From assembly GCA_009761415.1 (NCBI GenBank), contig QUOL01000001.1, positions 2,418,001-2,482,000 on the forward strand: a DNA stretch of 64,000 nucleotides, given 5' to 3'. Under the pieces are notes generated by a model that saw only the letters and a list, made by a program, of their open reading frames with translations, had not been told where the DNA came from and did no database searches. This DNA comes from Sarcomyxa edulis. Lineage: Eukaryota; Basidiomycota; Agaricomycetes; Agaricales; Mycenaceae. The position numbers and the translations under genes were made by a program. Numbering within the stretch: the first letter of the stretch is position 1; each line of letters starts with the position of its first letter. This document shows positions 34,367 through 46,500 of this stretch, piece by piece.

Positions 34367-36830
34367 ATGTCCTCTACTCATTTCAAGTTATCTAAGCCTG
34401 ATGGCCTTATTCGACGCCTTGCGTTCCCCGGGCCTAATCGACCTACCTGGTCTGCTCTTGCTACGAAGATTTCTACTCTTTACAACATCCCACAACCCGA
34501 AATAGGAGTGTCCTATCTTGACGCTGACGGCGACGAGGTCACTCTCAGCACAGACGAGGAACTGCAGGAATACTATCAAGTTTCCTTTGAGCCTAATCAG
34601 CCTATCAAATTCACCGTCCAGGATCTTAGGGCGTTGAGGGAATCCAGTACTCAGAGTTCCAAGCCGCTTCCTGATACTCCCCGCACCAATGTGCGTAACA
34701 CGTTCGGTGTCGTTGACGGCCTCAATTTTGATCTCGACGATGAGGAATGGCAGCGTCTCCCTCTGGGTGGTATATTCGTCCCCAGGCCCGAGACTCCTCA
34801 TGCATTCGTTGAAGTGGTTGAAAGTGAGGCCAGCGTCTCCAAGGCCAACGACGATGATGCCGATGATTCTTCCATGACAGCTTCAGATATCGTCGACTTT
34901 ACTTCTACGCTGGATAAGGGTAAAGGCAAGGCACTGGAGGACGACGCTGAGATATCATCCACCGCATCAGTACTAGCTGAGGATGCTCCCACCAAGCCTC
35001 CCATCCACGTCTTCGATGTGAATACTCACTCCACCGATTCCCTTCCTAGTACTATCGTTCCCGTACCTGGAACGCAGTCCAGTCCTGCCGAAAGCACACC
35101 CAAAGCTGTTCCTCAGACCATCAACACCGCAGCCGCAGCTGAAACCCCCGCCACAGTCCCCACCACGAACCAAACTGCGCCTACCGAGGACCCTGCAGAA
35201 GACCCACCCCTTCCTTCCCTCGATTCTACTCCTTCTAACATCGCTAGTTTTTCCCTTACCAATGACGTAGCCGCACTCCTGAACACCGTCACTGCCGTGT
35301 TCTCTACGCATCCCGAATTGTCCGAGGGCATTCGAAACATCGTGCAGAACGCAAAAAACGGTGCCTATTGGGCTGCTCATCGCGAAGCCTTGTCCAATGC
35401 CGCGCAGGAAATCGCCCAGACTACAGGTCGCATGGCCGAGGAATATTCCCGAAACGCAGAAGACGAGGCTGGCAGGAGAGTCGCAGAGGCAGTGGGCGGA
35501 ATAGTTCGATCTTTCGCTCATTTGACCGCAACCGCAAGTGGCGAGGGCCCCAACCCTCCTTCTGATTTCCCGCCTGTCGATCCCATTCCTGACGATCAGT
35601 GGAATGGTCATCGTCATGGCGGCTTCTCTCGTCACGGTAGAGGCGGTCGAGGATTTGGGCACGGGCCTCACCATCCACAAGGTCGTTCATCCCCTCCTTC
35701 GTTTGGCCCTCCGTGGATGCGAGGAAATCATCCCCCTCCCCCTCCGTTCGCTCCTTGGATGCGAGGAGGCCATTCAATGGGCCCATCTCGACCGGGTGGA
35801 TGGGGCTCCTCTTGGAATCGCTCCCACCCATACCCACCTCCCGTCCCGTCCCCTCCTCCTCCTCCAACACCACCCCTCTTTCCAGGCGACTTATATGATT
35901 CCCACCACCATCACAATCATTTTGGAGGCCCACATGATCACCGCCACCGTCACCCGTCTCCTCCCCCGCCACCTCCTCCGCCTCCGGGTCCTCCAGGTGA
36001 TTACAATGCTCTATACGAGCGCCCCGATGATCCTGGCTACGGTTCCTATCCGTATTCATCGACCAGTCCTGGCGACGCACGTTTAGCAAATCCTTACGAC
36101 CCTATGGGCTCCAATCGAAAGCCTACTCCCGAGGAGATGAAGGCGGAAGTCGAAGCCGCTAAAGCTCGGTATGTAGCTCAGAAGGAGAGGTACCGCAGAG
36201 AGCGTGAAGAGCGCAAGAGAGAACGGAATCGTCAAATGAATGGATTCAAGGAAACGTATGTCTATCATTTTCTCTTTACGCCGATATTACTGACTCTGAC
36301 TTTTCTTCGGTTTCAGTAGCGGGGACGAAAACAAGCAGGGCGATGTGATTGGACCCGAACCCGAAATAACCCAGGTGGTCAGTAACGCTAGAGGGCCGTA
36401 CCCTGAGCTCGAAATGGTTAGCGTTTTTCGTCGTCACAACACCCACCCTGGTCATGGTGGACCTCCCACTCGTCGTCCCAATGCGAACAACGGCGCTGAC
36501 CATGTCACGGATGAGTTGACCTCACGAGCCATTCGCCGCATCACCAGAAGGCTAGGTGATGTATGTTGCGATTATATTTTCTTCACTTCTCCCAGAACGT
36601 CTGCTGACTGTTTTTTTTTTCTAATGCAGATGGGATTCACCGAAACCTCGTATCCCGCGCTTCTTTCCAAGATCAAGGAGCAGCTTCCGTCGACTGGTGT
36701 CGTGACCAAAGAAGCCGAAGACGATATTGTGACAAATCTCCTTGAGCAGCTTTTGGCTATGTCTCCCAAGCCCCCGGTCGCTTCAGGTTCTGGATTGAGG
36801 GATAGGGATATCCCCGGGGCATGGCGTTGA
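34367..36830 (+). CDS. PB1-domain protein with UBA-like C-terminus
   Basis: Exons 34367-36255, 36317-36560 and 36630-36830 join in phase to about 777 aa. Residues ~5-85 form a PB1 domain ('FKLSKPDGLIRRLAF', 'YLDADGDEVTLSTDEELQEY', the acidic OPCA-type motif). The centre is long and disordered with Pro runs, His-rich 'SHHHHNHFGGPHDHRHRH' and Gly/Arg/His repeats. A charged helix ('EEMKAEVEAAKARYVAQKER') follows. The C-terminal ~60 aa start 'MGFTETSYPALLSKIKEQLP' and look UBA-like. PB1 plus UBA recalls p62/NBR1-type cargo adaptors, but no ZZ zinc finger or Atg8-binding motif was confirmed. The start at 34367 was chosen over 34313 because it begins directly before the PB1 domain. Confidence 0.8.
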
Positions 36831-38466
36831 TTGTATTTTCTGTGATGATGTTCCTCTGTTGATGACGGGTTTCTTTTCTTGAGAGTATGTGTACGAATAT
36901 TCGTCGAGGTACGAAAAGGTACGGTTATTGTTTGTTCGATCTTTAGCCCAAAGTAAGGTAGGTCTATAGGTACATTGTAACGTTTTCACTATCCCAAAAT
37001 ACACGTCTCGTGACCATGTCATGGCTCGGTTAAGAACAATAAAGCAAAGTGAGAGGAGTGTCGCGTCGTGGCCTCGATCGCGATATAAGTCAGATGTGAT
37101 AATGGAAGGAGTCAACGTGATAACAATGGATGATTTTTTCGCGGGTTGCCGACTCTTCGAACTCGTTTGCTTTGTTCCTCCGCACATGGATAACGCAACC
37201 TGTGAGCCTCATGGTCGGACCGAAGTAACAAGGTGAATGAGCGAAAAACCAAGCCTTGAGATCTATTGACGCGTGCGTTCAGGGAGAAACACGGCCGATA
37301 GTGTGGGTGAGACCCCCCAATGTAGACAGAGTTGAATGAGGGACCGAAAATACGATTATATCCGAAAGGCAGGCATGTCTTGGGGTTTTTGCTCTTCCAT
37401 ATGCTGCTGTGAGACAACAATCTAACTTGAAGCATTCCAGATCGCGGACGGAACCAAAGAATTGCCTCCGCAAATGCAAACTTGGTTCCAGATAAGGAAA
37501 CAGCCTATAGCTAGGAGCAGTAAGTCGAGAAATGGAAGATACCCCTCAGACCGAGTCTCAGACCAGAGAAAGAGACGACATGAATATGCGACGAGGCATA
37601 TGCAACGAGTCGTTCACTGGTGAGAGTACTCAGTGGATCGGACCCCGACACGACGTGCGCGGCAGCCGCAACAGCGGCCAAATAAAGAAATGCCAGTGCC
37701 GCCACTCGAAAAAAGGAAAATCTCTCCTTTGTTTCCCTCCTGGCTTTTCCCGGAACGCTTCGCTGGTATCTCCATGATGGTGAGACAATATAGGTCCATG
37801 GGTATGAAGACCTGCGTGTCTCGGGGCAGGGAGTCTCAAAAGACAAACTTCGGTGAAAATTGCGCCGCAGAATCCCAAGGCATTCTGTCGCCTCAACAAA
37901 CGCTGGGAATGGGCCTATGATGTATCTGTAGTGCAATGCAGAGACCCAAGAATTGAAGGAAAGATCTTGCTGATGACACCAAGCCCTATACCGCTCCTGG
38001 ACGACGACAGACTCGGAATGTCCGGTCCATTCCAATGTGCAGGAACGAGGGGGGCAAGGTATGAGCACAAGGTAGACTGTACCGGCCATTGTGTGCCTTG
38101 TATACTGAACAATGTAAAGAGCGAACATACGCTGATTGATATTCCTTAGTAGGTCACGCCCACAAGGCCAAACAACACGCTTGGGCAGGCGTGTCAAGCT
38201 CAATCGCTCATTTTCATTCCTTCCTTCCGATACTCCCCCTTGCTTCTTGCATATCCTTGTATCTTGCGACCGTGCCCTTGCCAATTCTCCTGCTATTTAA
38301 CTAACTCCATTCATCATCTCCTCCTCTTCATACAAGCCTTCTACTCTTCTCACACACACACGCTAATCATTTTCAGTCAGTGTGCCTCTCATGTCGAATT
38401 CTACTTTTTGATCTTCGCTTTACTGATCTATCCTAGATAAGCAATTTTCCAGTTCCCATTGACGCC
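36831..38466. other. Intergenic region with one long uncertain minus-strand frame
   Basis: About 1.6 kb. A 257-codon minus-strand frame (38284-37511) contains one hydrophobic segment ('VAALAFLYLAAVAAAAHVV') but no recognised domain and no paralogue, so it is not called as a gene. A C/T-rich leader at 38210-38400 fits the promoter and 5' UTR of the F-box gene. Confidence 0.4.
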
Positions 38467-40227
38467 ATGTCTTCCGATCAGACCGATGCTGCTCCCCCAA
38501 CCTCCGATGCGGCACTAGTCCCTACCCCGTCTACCAACCGCACCCAGACCGGTCCATTCATAACTCCCAGTCTCCCTGCCAATATTCCTGCTGCACTCCG
38601 TCAAGCTCAGCGCGAAGAAGCCAAGTTCTTCTCAGATATACTCGCTACATTGCCTGAACCTCCTGGTCCTGATCATGCCAGTCCTGAGATGGTAATGACG
38701 GCGCGACGTACTTGTCTGGCTTATATTGCTAGGATCAAGCAGTTAGAAGATATCAAGCAGCGTATGGGCACCAACAGAGATCCTCGCGTCGTCCACGAGA
38801 TTCTCAAGCTCCGTCGTGGGCTCAGCATCTTCTATTTCCAACTCTTTCGTATCAACGACCTCCCCGTAGAGATCATCGGCCATATATTCCATATGGTTGT
38901 TGCTTCCGTCAATACTATTGGATTGCGTGACCTCCATCGTATACGTCTTACTTCCGTTTGTCGTCGCTGGCGCGATATAATGATCGCTGATTCCACTTTC
39001 TGGAAAGCGATATCGTTCACCGACAGACCCCTCTATCAACGCTCCTTCACTTGGTTCGAAAGGGCTGGCTCAGCTCCTCTCAACATTCAGATCAACGAGT
39101 CGGACAGTGACTGGGATGGGGTCGAGACTTCGCACAGGTTTACTGCGCAGATGATGGAAGAACTTCTCGACGTTCTGCTCACAAAGTTGTCGCAATTCCG
39201 CGTATTCGTCGTCGTTCTCGATAATTGGGGCCCTTCGTTGGTTCTGATGGACAAGCTTCGTCAGCTTGGTGCTGCTGGTGTCCCGATCAACATGGAGAGG
39301 TTCGAAATTCATCGAGCTGGTCTGCCTTACATATGGCTTGGACCAGGTCAACCGAACAAACACATCTCGGGTGTTCCACTGTTCGGTGGTGCCGTTTCCT
39401 CCCTCAAACATCTTACCCTCAACGGTGTCCACATCGACTGGCATACTCCCATCGCCAACCTGACGGTATTCGATATGCGACGCCTCCCGCTCGAAGCTGC
39501 ACCTGACTTGGTGCGCTTTCGCGAGATACTGAAGGCATGCCCAAACCTCGTGAAGCTCGTTCTAGATGGGGCAGGTCCTTGCGTCGATGACGCTGATCCA
39601 GTCGGTCTCCCTTCTGTCCAGCTTCCTCTATTGAGGACAATGGTCGTTTCCAATTATAGTGTCGAATACGCTTTGCGCGTTCTACCGCAGATCGCTGCCC
39701 CCAACGTCCTGGATTTGACCATCATGAATTTGGGCGGACAGGACTATACACCTTTCTTCGGGCTCATCACTGATTGTTTCCCCAAGGTCAAGGTCCTGAC
39801 CCTCTACGGGATCGACATTATACACAACAAACAGAGCCAAAGAATCATGGTCAAATGGTTGCAATCGATGCCTGTCGTCGCATATCTCCGATTGGCCCGC
39901 GTTCATGTCAACCTGCTCAACGCTTTCCTCGAAGACCCACGCAAATTCTGCGAGGAACCTCCTCATGCGATCTGCTGCCCCCAGCTCGACTATCTCGAAT
40001 GGGAAAGGATCGATCCAAAAGTCATGGTACCCTGGCTCAAAAATAGGGAGCGCATCGGACGCCCTCTCAAGAGGATATACATACACCAACCGTGGTACGA
40101 GCAGCAGACGACTGCGCAGAAGAAGGAACTCTTCAATGAGTTTGGTGAAGCAGGGCTAGGTTTCACCGTTTTGGCTGATGGTGCCATCTCTTTGGAAGAG
40201 GGAAGAATCATGTATGGGTTGGAATAA
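38467..40227 (+). CDS. Intronless F-box protein with LRR-like C-terminus
   Basis: A single uninterrupted frame of 586 aa, unusual in this intron-dense window. After a Ser/Pro/Thr leader comes a helix ('TARRTCLAYIARIKQLEDI') typical of basidiomycete F-box proteins. The F-box follows at about residues 125-185 ('RINDLPVEIIGHIFHMVV', 'RIRLTSVCRRWRDIMI', 'STFWKAISF'). The rest has repeated hydrophobic, LRR-like units ('LKHLTLNGVHIDW', 'NLVKLVLDGAG', 'KVKVLTLYGIDI'). It is probably one member of a large expanded Agaricomycete family of SCF receptor candidates. Lack of introns suggests recent origin by retroposition or expansion, which is inference. Confidence 0.85.
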   Translation: MSSDQTDAAPPTSDAALVPTPSTNRTQTGPFITPSLPANIPAALRQAQREEAKFFSDILATLPEPPGPDHASPEMVMTARRTCLAYIARIKQLEDIKQRMGTNRDPRVVHEILKLRRGLSIFYFQLFRINDLPVEIIGHIFHMVVASVNTIGLRDLHRIRLTSVCRRWRDIMIADSTFWKAISFTDRPLYQRSFTWFERAGSAPLNIQINESDSDWDGVETSHRFTAQMMEELLDVLLTKLSQFRVFVVVLDNWGPSLVLMDKLRQLGAAGVPINMERFEIHRAGLPYIWLGPGQPNKHISGVPLFGGAVSSLKHLTLNGVHIDWHTPIANLTVFDMRRLPLEAAPDLVRFREILKACPNLVKLVLDGAGPCVDDADPVGLPSVQLPLLRTMVVSNYSVEYALRVLPQIAAPNVLDLTIMNLGGQDYTPFFGLITDCFPKVKVLTLYGIDIIHNKQSQRIMVKWLQSMPVVAYLRLARVHVNLLNAFLEDPRKFCEEPPHAICCPQLDYLEWERIDPKVMVPWLKNRERIGRPLKRIYIHQPWYEQQTTAQKKELFNEFGEAGLGFTVLADGAISLEEGRIMYGLE

Positions 40228-40638
40228 AGGCGATGCTAACGAGCTGCGCTAAATAGTAGACAGAAGGGCAACAAATACAATAGGATTACTTACGTGCATA
40301 TGGGAATGGATTTATCAATCGGATTTTCTGTATAGTTAGCAGCTGATTAGGAGTATGTAGCTAGTATGATTTCAGGAAGCCAAATTATATGTTCATGCAC
40401 TTGAAGGATACTTTGCGTGCGCTGTGAGACCTCATGAGACTCGACTGGTCACTTGAACGCGTGACCTAATAAACAGATCGCGTGACACGACGCGCAGAGG
40501 ATTGTCACGATATGTGTGACGTGTTGAACATGCGGGATCAAATTTAGGCTAATTCCATTTCACTATTTCATTCTCCTGCTAGCCACGTCTTTCCTTCACT
40601 CGCCAAACCACGGTATACCCCCTCAATATAAGTAACTC
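40228..40638. other. Intergenic spacer, no gene seen
   Basis: About 410 bases between the F-box gene and the first homeobox gene, containing a C/T-rich leader at 40560-40630. Confidence 0.5.
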
Positions 40639-41578
40639 ATGATATCTTTACGACGCTCTTTCTCGCCCTCATCTTCGTCGACAGCGGCAACAGGCTACAG
40701 TGATGCATCTCTCCCTAATTCATCCGGTCCAAATCTTCCTCGAAGGCGTTTGTTGCCTTCCCAGCAACAGGCCCTCAAAACCATGTTTCTCGTCAAGTCC
40801 CATCCTTCCAAGGAAGAGCGCGTCGCCCTTGCTCATGAAGTCGGAATGCAAGCGTCTCTTTTCGTCACGTTGTTGAAATAGGGACTGACGTTACTTTTTC
40901 TCCAGGGAGCTTAAAGCTGTGAACGTCTGGTTCCAGAATAGGCGTCAAACTGCCAAGAAGAACGCGACGAAGGAGAACGCTTTGGCTCAACGTGATAGCT
41001 CTCGACGCGCTCGGTCTGTGCAATGTATTACATTAGATAAACCACGACCACTTGGATCTACCGTATCCCTGGATCGCATAGCTCAACTCTACGAACGCCC
41101 CACCACCACGGACCTCTCTGCAACACAATATTCTCCCCGTAACTCTCCCCGAACGCCACAACTCGCGAAGCAGGCTCCATCTCCCACCATCGATAAACTA
41201 GAGCTTTGGGAACATATGCCCTCATCCCCATTAGACTCTCCCACATCTCCAGAACTCGACACTGCTCGCTTGTCCATTCTCCCCCCACGCTCCAGAAGTA
41301 TGAGGTCTCTCGAATGGGCTTGTGCCAAGGCGAGGGTGTATCCGAAAGACGAAGAAGTAATCGGATTCCTGCCGTCATTGTACGAAGGTGATACGGACAC
41401 AGACGTGGAGGTGGAAGAGGCAATCACCCCAAACAATAGCGCCGATCTGTCTTTGATTTTCCCTGAGCTTCCGATCCAAGTCAGGAAGCCTTACGACTCT
41501 GAGAAAAAGGTTGTCAGGGATCGTTTTGACGATGTGGAAGCGGCGATGGTTTTGCTCGATTTCATGGGTCGGAGATGA
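40639..41578 (+). CDS. Homeobox transcription factor A
   Basis: Exons 40639-40847 and 40906-41578 give 293 aa. The homeodomain spans about residues 35-92: 'RRRLLPSQQQALKTMFLVKS', 'PSKEERVALAHEVGMELKAV', then helix 3 'NVWFQNRRQTAKK'. The only intron cuts between helices 2 and 3 and uses a GC donor (GCAAGC at 40848); no GT donor would keep the frame. The rest is Ser/Pro-rich with 'SLEWACAKARVYPKDEE' and an acidic C-terminus. It is a canonical (non-TALE) homeodomain. It forms a same-strand tandem pair with the gene at 42035-43225. A nuclear DNA-binding regulator is expected; targets are unknown. Confidence 0.9.
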
Positions 41579-42034
41579 GGGGAAATAATTAATATATGGC
41601 TGGTACATCAAAGATGGGTAATGTTGTTGTTGTTATAGTCTCGGTAAGTCTGTCCATTTTGTTTATCCAGTAAGTATTCTCTGTTCCTTTCTCTTATCTC
41701 AGATGCTCACGCTTTTTTTCGTCAGTAATTTGAATACTCAGGTATACACCCTCTTTTTTACGACGCGCGCATGATACCCCCTATATTTTCGAAGACGTAT
41801 TCTAGCATACCTTGGCGATATTTCTTGATTGTAATGTTGACTTTTGACGGATATAGTCGAAATTAAGAGCGAGATTAATTGGCGGTGCAGGTTGTTTGCC
41901 ATGGGCACATCCTGAAAAACACCAAGGTCACGCTACCGTGACAAATGGCGGCGCGTCAGCTTGAATCTGTTCTTTGTCTTTCTACTTATATCATCTCCAC
42001 ACCCGCCCGTCTTGTTCTCGCATATACTCTCAAC
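41579..42034. other. Spacer between the two homeobox genes
   Basis: About 455 A/T-rich bases between the tandem homeobox genes. No additional gene is seen. Confidence 0.5.
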
Positions 42035-43225
42035 ATGCGCCCCCCTACACGCACTACTCGCTCATCGTCTCGCGTCCCGCTTCCTGTAGCACAATCCGGA
42101 CCCATTCCAGCCACTGACGTTGAGAAAATTCCCAAACTGGCCCGCCGCCAGACAGAGCCCAATTCTCTGAACAGTAAGATGAATTTTTTGCACGCTACGA
42201 TCTCATTATTTACCATACTGTCTTACAGAACTTGTCGAACGCGTTCCCTACCAGCGGCACCGTTTGGGCGACCGCCAAACCGCGGCGCTCAGGGCTTTGT
42301 TCGAATTAGACACCCATCCGACAGCTGAAGAGAAAGCCGCGCTTGCAGAGCGTGTTGGAATGTACGCCGTTTTGGTTACCAACATAGCGGTGACGATGAC
42401 ATACTACCTTCGTATAGATCTACCAACACTGTGACATACTGGTTTCAAAACAGACGTCAGGCTGTGAAGAAGCAACAGAACTCTTCAAACTCGCCAACTG
42501 TCAAGTGTGCTTCGAAGAAACGGGATGTGCCCTCCGTTGATAAATCCTTGGACGATAAAGCCTTCGTCGTGTCGCCTGTGCCACGCATCCTTTCGGAAAA
42601 TTCGCCCTTACAACACGTCTCCTCTCCTGCTTTAAACGCGTCTCTACGTCTTGCTAGACCACGTATCCGCCTTTCTGCTCGAGGAAATTTCGACTATGAT
42701 TCAAATGCTTCTGTCTCAACAGACAGCCCCACTGGAACTCTACTGAGTCAAAGCTTCGATGATCGCAATTCGTTCCCTTCTTCCCCTGGTGCAAGCTCTG
42801 ACACCAGCTCTAGTCTTCATTCCTACGCTGGGCGTGCTTCGACAGCTCCTCTATATCATGTGGTCACACCCGAAGATACTAGCGGGAAACGCAACAACAA
42901 ACGGATTCTGGAATGGGCGTGCGATAGACAGACTAAACGTAGGCGAAGCGACTCGGATCAAGGGCAATTATCTGACGGCGACCTTACGGAAACGGACGAT
43001 GAACATTCTCCACCTAAACGCAGCTTTGAAATGCATAATGAGTCATATCTCTTGGGTGGCCATCCTGCGGAATCTGCATTATCTCTTCTCTCTTTGGCAG
43101 GTTCGACTCGGCTGGATGTATCCCAAGACGTGCTTTCTGGTGCTGCTCTCCTTTTGGGTTTCAAACATGCCGTGAGAGTGCCTCATGTGAAGCTGGACTT
43201 CCACTTGGCGGGCGAGGTGTTTTGA
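42035..43225 (+). CDS. Homeobox transcription factor B
   Basis: Exons 42035-42173, 42229-42361 and 42418-43225 splice in phase to about 359 aa. The homeodomain at about residues 53-110 reads 'RHRLGDRQTAALRALFELDT', 'PTAEEKAALAERVGISTNTV' and 'TYWFQNRRQAVKKQQ'. The intron between helices 2 and 3 sits at the same codon as in homeobox gene A but has a normal GTACGC donor. A shared C-terminal motif ('RILEWACDRQTKRRR' here, 'SLEWACAKAR' in A) supports duplication. The upstream in-frame ATG at 41945 was not used because it would put a hydrophobic stretch before the domain. Confidence 0.9.
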
Positions 43226-43575
43226 TGATCCAACATACTAATATACTATTCACAGACTATTACCACACACTTTGTACTTCACTTATATTACCACTACACC
43301 ATCTAATTGCATAGCCTATATAGCGCCACACTTGTATGTACACACCGTTCATTTTATCATCTCATTAAGATTCTAGTCCGCAAGTATGTGCAGTGTTGTG
43401 ATTATATGCAAGCATGAACAATAGTATGACAAGTAAGTACTACTTGGAAAACGTGAGTCGCAAAACAAATATAAATGATGTGTTGTTAGATGCAGAGATA
43501 AATGCGATGAATGGCACAACTCAGAAAGCGTAAGAGAGGCAATGCTCCTTCCTTCCGGAAAGATATCTTTTTCTT
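43226..43575. other. Convergent intergenic spacer
   Basis: A/T-rich 3' flanks of homeobox gene B (plus) and the WDR75-like gene (minus). No gene is seen. Confidence 0.55.
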
Positions 43576-46500
43576 CTAGCTTATCGACTTTTTCCGCTTT
43601 TTGGCATTGCCGTTCGTCAATGGCGAGGCTGTTGCGACAGGTAGAGATAGAGGTGAAACAGCTAAGGCGATTGGTGGAATTGGGATCGCAACTTTCGATC
43701 GTGGATGACTTCCATTTTGTTTGGGGGTAGACGCTGCAGAGGAACTATGTCCATTGCCGTTGGCTACAGATTTGCCATGTCCGTTGGTCTTGCCATTGGA
43801 GGCAAAAAGAGGAGTATGCGGCTTGGCTGGAAAAATTCAAGTCAATACGAGAACACTGATAGACATACGAAAGAAAGTAGACGCACAGTTTACAGACTGC
43901 TGTTTGAACAGATCCACGAATAGTTTCATTTCTTCGTCACTGACCACTCGTCTACGTTGCTTTCCAACGACTATAGGATCACTGCTCTCCTCTTCCATGT
44001 CAACGTCTTCATCTTCAAGCTCTGGAGCATCTGAAGACGCGGGAATAACTTCGTCATCAACCCGAATCTTTATGAAGCTATCTATGAGCGAGCTATACAG
44101 ACTGTCCAGTGGCGGCATGAGATAAGCAGGTCCATCGAAGATGCTGGCGACGTCTTTTCCGGTCCGCGAGGTGACCCCTGCTGACGTCTTGAACGACGCT
44201 GACAGTCCATTGGCCAATTCGGTGAAAGCGGATTTACCGAAAATATCCTGGAACAGGGTTCTCTTCTGACTAGAACCCTCGACAATCTCCCTCGCTGTAG
44301 AACCTTCGTCTTCAGGTACTTGTACTTCATCACCAAAGAGGACTACACTCCAAGTTTGCGTGATGCCAACGAGAGTGAAAGATGAGGAAGCTGACGCGAT
44401 GGGATACCATGCAACATTCAGGATACCAAATGGCACCGTACGCGTTTGTACAGGAACGCAAGATGCGGCATTGAATATAGTGATGTGTGTTCTTTGCCGT
44501 CCATCCTCAGACGGAGGGTGGTGGAAAAGTGCGAATGTATCCTGAGACGAATGACAAACTACCGTGGCTATAGTTTGGGAAGCCTTGTGATGCCACCGAA
44601 CTAAGGGTGGTTGTGAGCAATGCGATCCAGAGCTATTTGAACGAAAACATACCGGACTGAGCTACGAGGTCCCACAGAACAAGCTCTGACCCTCCCACAA
44701 CTGCGAGATAACGGCCTCTTCGCCCCACAAAATGAGTAGACGTGGCAGTCTGACATTCTGGAGAAGTAAGAGTTTGCCGGAGTGCAGTTGTAGTCGGATC
44801 ATAGAGAGCAACGTAAGGGCCTAAAGAGATGGCTAAAAGAGATCCGTCAGGTGACCATGACGCATGCACAGGAATTTCTGAGCGGAAATTGAAGGTCGAG
44901 CGGGCAACCCAGAATTCTGTATATAGTAATGTCGATCAACAAGCGGGCACTCGAAAGCTGAGCTGAAGACAAACCCTCTGAATGTCCCTCTTTATCTTTT
45001 GCCGTCCGAATACGCCACGTTTTTACATTTCCATCCCCACCAGTCGTGACCAGCTGCAGCGAAAGTTCGTCATGGACTGCTGAGGGCCGGAAAGAGACAG
45101 ACGAGACAGAGTGTAATCCATGAGGCCGGTCTATCCGTGTGTTCAATATCCAGAATCCAGCCTTTCGATCCCATCGCCATATTTTGAGATAGATTTCGCC
45201 CCGGAAGGTATCGTCTCCCTCTCGGCTATCTATCGTGGCCATCCAGTCTTCCGAGGAAGATATGACGGCGCGCTCTACTCGTGAAGGCTCTATTGGGTTG
45301 TCATCCCGTCGAGAAACTCTGTTGGAAGGAGATACCTCGAGTTCTGATACTAATTTTGAAGACGCTGGGGAATAAGTTTGAAGGGAAGACGGATGGGAGG
45401 ATGGGAGTACGAGAGTCGAAGTCATTCGGTGGACTGCTAGCGGGGTTGACGTCGTAGGGCCGATAGATGTGGAAGGATCTATCGGACGCTCGTCAATGGG
45501 CTTGCAGCTAGGACTGAATAAGAGTTGCATACCTAATTTGATTCGAGAATAACTCCTCGAAATTTTTAGGGCAGCGGCGCTGATGAAAACATATGTCGCA
45601 TCTGCAAGGCCCAACAGATACTCCTCCTCGCTGCCCCCTACTGACGACAACGCAACAGTCTTGATTGGGGCACCAACGCGAGGCACAAACTCCTTCTTCC
45701 CGGTATGGAGTTGCCAAATGACAAGGACCGACTCCTCTCCACCACTGAGGAGGTACGCGCCGTTGGGAGTGAACGCGATGGATGAAACAGCGTGCGCGTG
45801 CCAATGCAAGGTAGTGGTCTGCGCCTTCTTTTCGACACCCACAGCATTGACGGCTAATTGATCGTTCAGGCAGTACCATAGCCGGATATTACCCTTTTCG
45901 TCGCCCGTGGCAAAGTACTCCTCTGATGGGTGGAACGCCAGGCATGTCAATCGTTCGGGAGAGACATATTTGGTGAATCCAGATTTGAACGAGGACGTCG
46001 ATGCGACATATGCTTTGTGCCCTGCGACAGCGACTAACCATGTTCCACTTGGTGAGAAAGCCAGGCCAGCAGGAGAGCGGGTTTTCCCTATAGGAGTGAT
46101 GTCCGATGACATTTGAACAAGAGAATTGGCACTCGAAGCAGTGGTTTTTAACGAAACCCGAAGGACAGCAGCATTATCATCTAGTTGCAGACGGATGTAA
46201 TCAGGATCAGGAATCGATCCGCAAAATATATGAAAGTCGCCGCGCACCACTTTTTTCCTTGCTGGGTCGAGTAGCTGCGACGAAGACATAATCTTTGAAC
46301 TTTTCGTGCGCACATAGGTAGTGTATCGGTTGTGCGACATCGATTGTTTTGAGAAGAGCTGCGTCCAGAAAATCCCATACCATGATGCACCCATTTAATG
46401 AACCGGTGATCAACTGGAAGGCATTATGTGGATTCAGGATAGCGGAAGTTATCAGGTCCGAGACTGCTTCGTTACCCGGAGGAGTAGGAGCGACCAGAGT

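Noticed and set aside
34973..36089. Two long antisense frames (235 and 222 codons) opposite the PB1 gene
   Set aside because: Both are by-products of the biased Pro/Ser/His codons of the PB1 protein; no homology or splice structure.
37511..38284. 257-codon minus-strand frame with one hydrophobic segment
   Set aside because: No domain, paralogue, clear promoter or conserved feature; kept only as a note in the intergenic entry.
40639..43225. Homeobox pair as the mating-type HD1/HD2 locus
   Set aside because: MAT HD genes are usually divergent, include a TALE-type partner and neighbour the mitochondrial intermediate peptidase gene; these two are tandem, both WFQNRR type, and no such peptidase is nearby.
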